NCBI RefSeq assembly: GCF_000425305.1
Contig: NZ_AUDE01000014.1
Span: 62,001 to 126,000 of the forward strand
DNA length: 64,000 nucleotides
From: Psychroserpens burtonensis DSM 12212
GTDB taxonomy: Bacteria > Bacteroidota > Bacteroidia > Flavobacteriales > Flavobacteriaceae
Reading direction: 5' to 3'
The position numbers and the translations under genes are program-made. Shown here in pieces: positions 63,175 to 64,000 of the stretch (its first letter is position 1; each line of letters starts with the position of its first letter). The notes under the pieces were generated by a model. The model ran no database searches, was not told where the DNA came from, and worked only from the letters and a program-made list of their open reading frames with translations.

Positions 63175-64000
63175 TTATCTAAGTTTTAATAAAAAGTCAT
63201 TTTCCGAAATTATCTCTACTCCCAGTGTTTCTGCCTTGGCCAGTTTACTTGGGCCCATTTTATCACCTGCAACTAAAAAATTGGTCTTCGAAGATATTGA
63301 AGACGACACCTTTCCGCCATTATCTTCAATCATTTTTTTGAGCTCTGTTCTAGAAATCGTTTCAAAAACTCCAGAAACCACTATCGATTGTCCTTTTAGC
63401 TTATCGGTTTGATTGGCTAACTTTTCGGCAGAGATAGCAAGCTGAAGTCCAAAACTTTTCAACTTCTCTATATTTTCTTTATTGTCTTCAGAAGAAAAGA
63501 AAGCCACAACACTCTCAGCAATACGATCTCCAATCTCATCAACAGCTATCAAATCCTCAACCGATGCATTTGCAATAGCATCACTACTTTTATAATGCTT
63601 AGCTAGTTTTTTAGCTACGGTTTCACCCACATATCTAATCCCAATGGCGAATAAAACCCGCTCAAATGGTATTTGCTTTGAAGTCTCAACGCCATTTATC
63701 AAATTCTCAGCACTTTTCTCGGCCATACGTTCTAATGGCAATACCTGCTCTTTAGTTAATGTATATAAATCTGAATAGTTTGAAATCAAACCTTCATTAA
63801 CTAAAAGCGCAATAGTCTCACCTCCTAAACCCTCTATATCCATGGCTTTTCTAGAAATATAATGCTGGATACGTCCAATAATTTGCACATTACACCCATT
63901 ATAATTAGGACAATAATGTTTCGCATCACCCTCCTGTCTCACCAATTCGGTTTGACACTCTGGACATTGCGTAATATATTGAGTAGACAAAGAATCTACT
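63175..64000 (-). CDS. ligA: NAD-dependent DNA ligase, C-terminal part (5' end outside window)
   Basis: About 275 residues of the minus-strand frame are inside; the adenylation and OB domains lie beyond the window. Present: the four-Cys zinc finger (CPEC and HYCPNYNGC), tandem helix-hairpin-helix region (MDIEGLGGETIALLVNEGLI, FAIGIRYVGETVAKKLAKHY, DLIAVDEIGDRIAESVVAFF) and a C-terminal BRCT domain (GQSIVVSGVFETISRTELKK, SSKTNFLVAGDKMGPSKLAK). Seals nicks in DNA using NAD. No lesion in the visible part. Confidence 0.96.
   Translation of the reverse strand, partial: VDSLSTQYITQCPECQTELVRQEGDAKHYCPNYNGCNVQIIGRIQHYISRKAMDIEGLGGETIALLVNEGLISNYSDLYTLTKEQVLPLERMAEKSAENLINGVETSKQIPFERVLFAIGIRYVGETVAKKLAKHYKSSDAIANASVEDLIAVDEIGDRIAESVVAFFSSEDNKENIEKLKSFGLQLAISAEKLANQTDKLKGQSIVVSGVFETISRTELKKMIEDNGGKVSSSISSKTNFLVAGDKMGPSKLAKAETLGVEIISENDFLLKLR

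Noticed and set aside
1-64000. CRISPR arrays, tRNA or rRNA genes, transposases, integrases, phage genes, toxin-antitoxin or restriction systems
   Set aside because: Reading both strands I saw no spaced repeats, no tRNA-like cloverleaf tail and no protein with such motifs. A tRNA scan and IS search would be needed to exclude weak cases.

Overview
The window is a chromosomal segment from a low-GC member of the Bacteroidetes, almost certainly a marine Flavobacteriaceae. Evidence seen here: -7 promoter elements of the form TAnnTTTG, almost no Shine-Dalgarno sequences, type IX secretion (T9SS) C-terminal sorting domains with YPNP/LIKK-like motifs, many carboxypeptidase-regulatory-like (CarboxypepD_reg) and DUF proteins typical of the family, the long Bacteroidetes form of RNA polymerase omega, and a secreted GH16 laminarinase-like enzyme. 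I see no tRNA, rRNA, CRISPR array, integrase, insertion sequence or phage gene.

Layout. 1-5 kb: the end of a glutaminyl cyclotransferase, a broken CarboxypepD_reg gene, a thioesterase, a tandem duplication of a small secreted protein (first copy frameshifted) and a large lipoprotein. 5-18 kb: glyA, fahA, a tandem pair of lipoproteins, an exported methyltransferase, a broken membrane-bound MutS-like gene, ytxJ, the GH16 enzyme and clpB. 18-24 kb: a small hypothetical protein, ompW, a heavily decayed mqo, a frameshifted TraB/GumN gene, deoC, a histidine phosphatase and a lipoprotein. 24-30 kb: smpB, a DUF5686 outer-membrane protein behind an unusual leader, a CDF-like transporter, a cyanophycinase-like protein whose T9SS tail is frameshifted, and pcm. 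30-42 kb: a mostly rightward housekeeping run (oxidoreductase, 3-hydroxyacyl-CoA dehydrogenase, broken M23 peptidase, DUF1015, YggS, exonuclease/GIY-YIG fusion, DUF3857, potassium channel, miaA, cold-shock protein).

42-47 kb is a leftward operon glycosyltransferase - YbbR-like - coaE - histidine kinase - response regulator. 47-52.5 kb holds two large paralogous T9SS cargo proteins. 52.9-60.3 kb is a leftward core block: DUF6913 - dapA - bamD - rpoZ - coaBC - DUF4835(PorD-like) - recN - fabI. It puts lysine/peptidoglycan precursor, outer-membrane assembly, transcription, CoA and DNA-repair genes side by side. Divergent from it lie two genes that together make one 5'-nucleotidase (C-terminal domain gene first). 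The window ends in the 3' part of ligA.

The most striking global feature is the number of lesions. Seven coding regions carry in-frame stops, frameshifts or deletions, and two more (miaA and the exonuclease/GIY-YIG gene) lack a canonical start codon at the expected place. Three lesions are single-base losses in short homopolymers, so sequencing error must be excluded; the rest look like real gene decay. I found no convincing new defence or mobile system. The best candidates for undescribed biology are the structured leader with a 12-codon reading frame before the DUF5686 gene, the exported methyltransferase family, and the palindromes before clpB and deoC.
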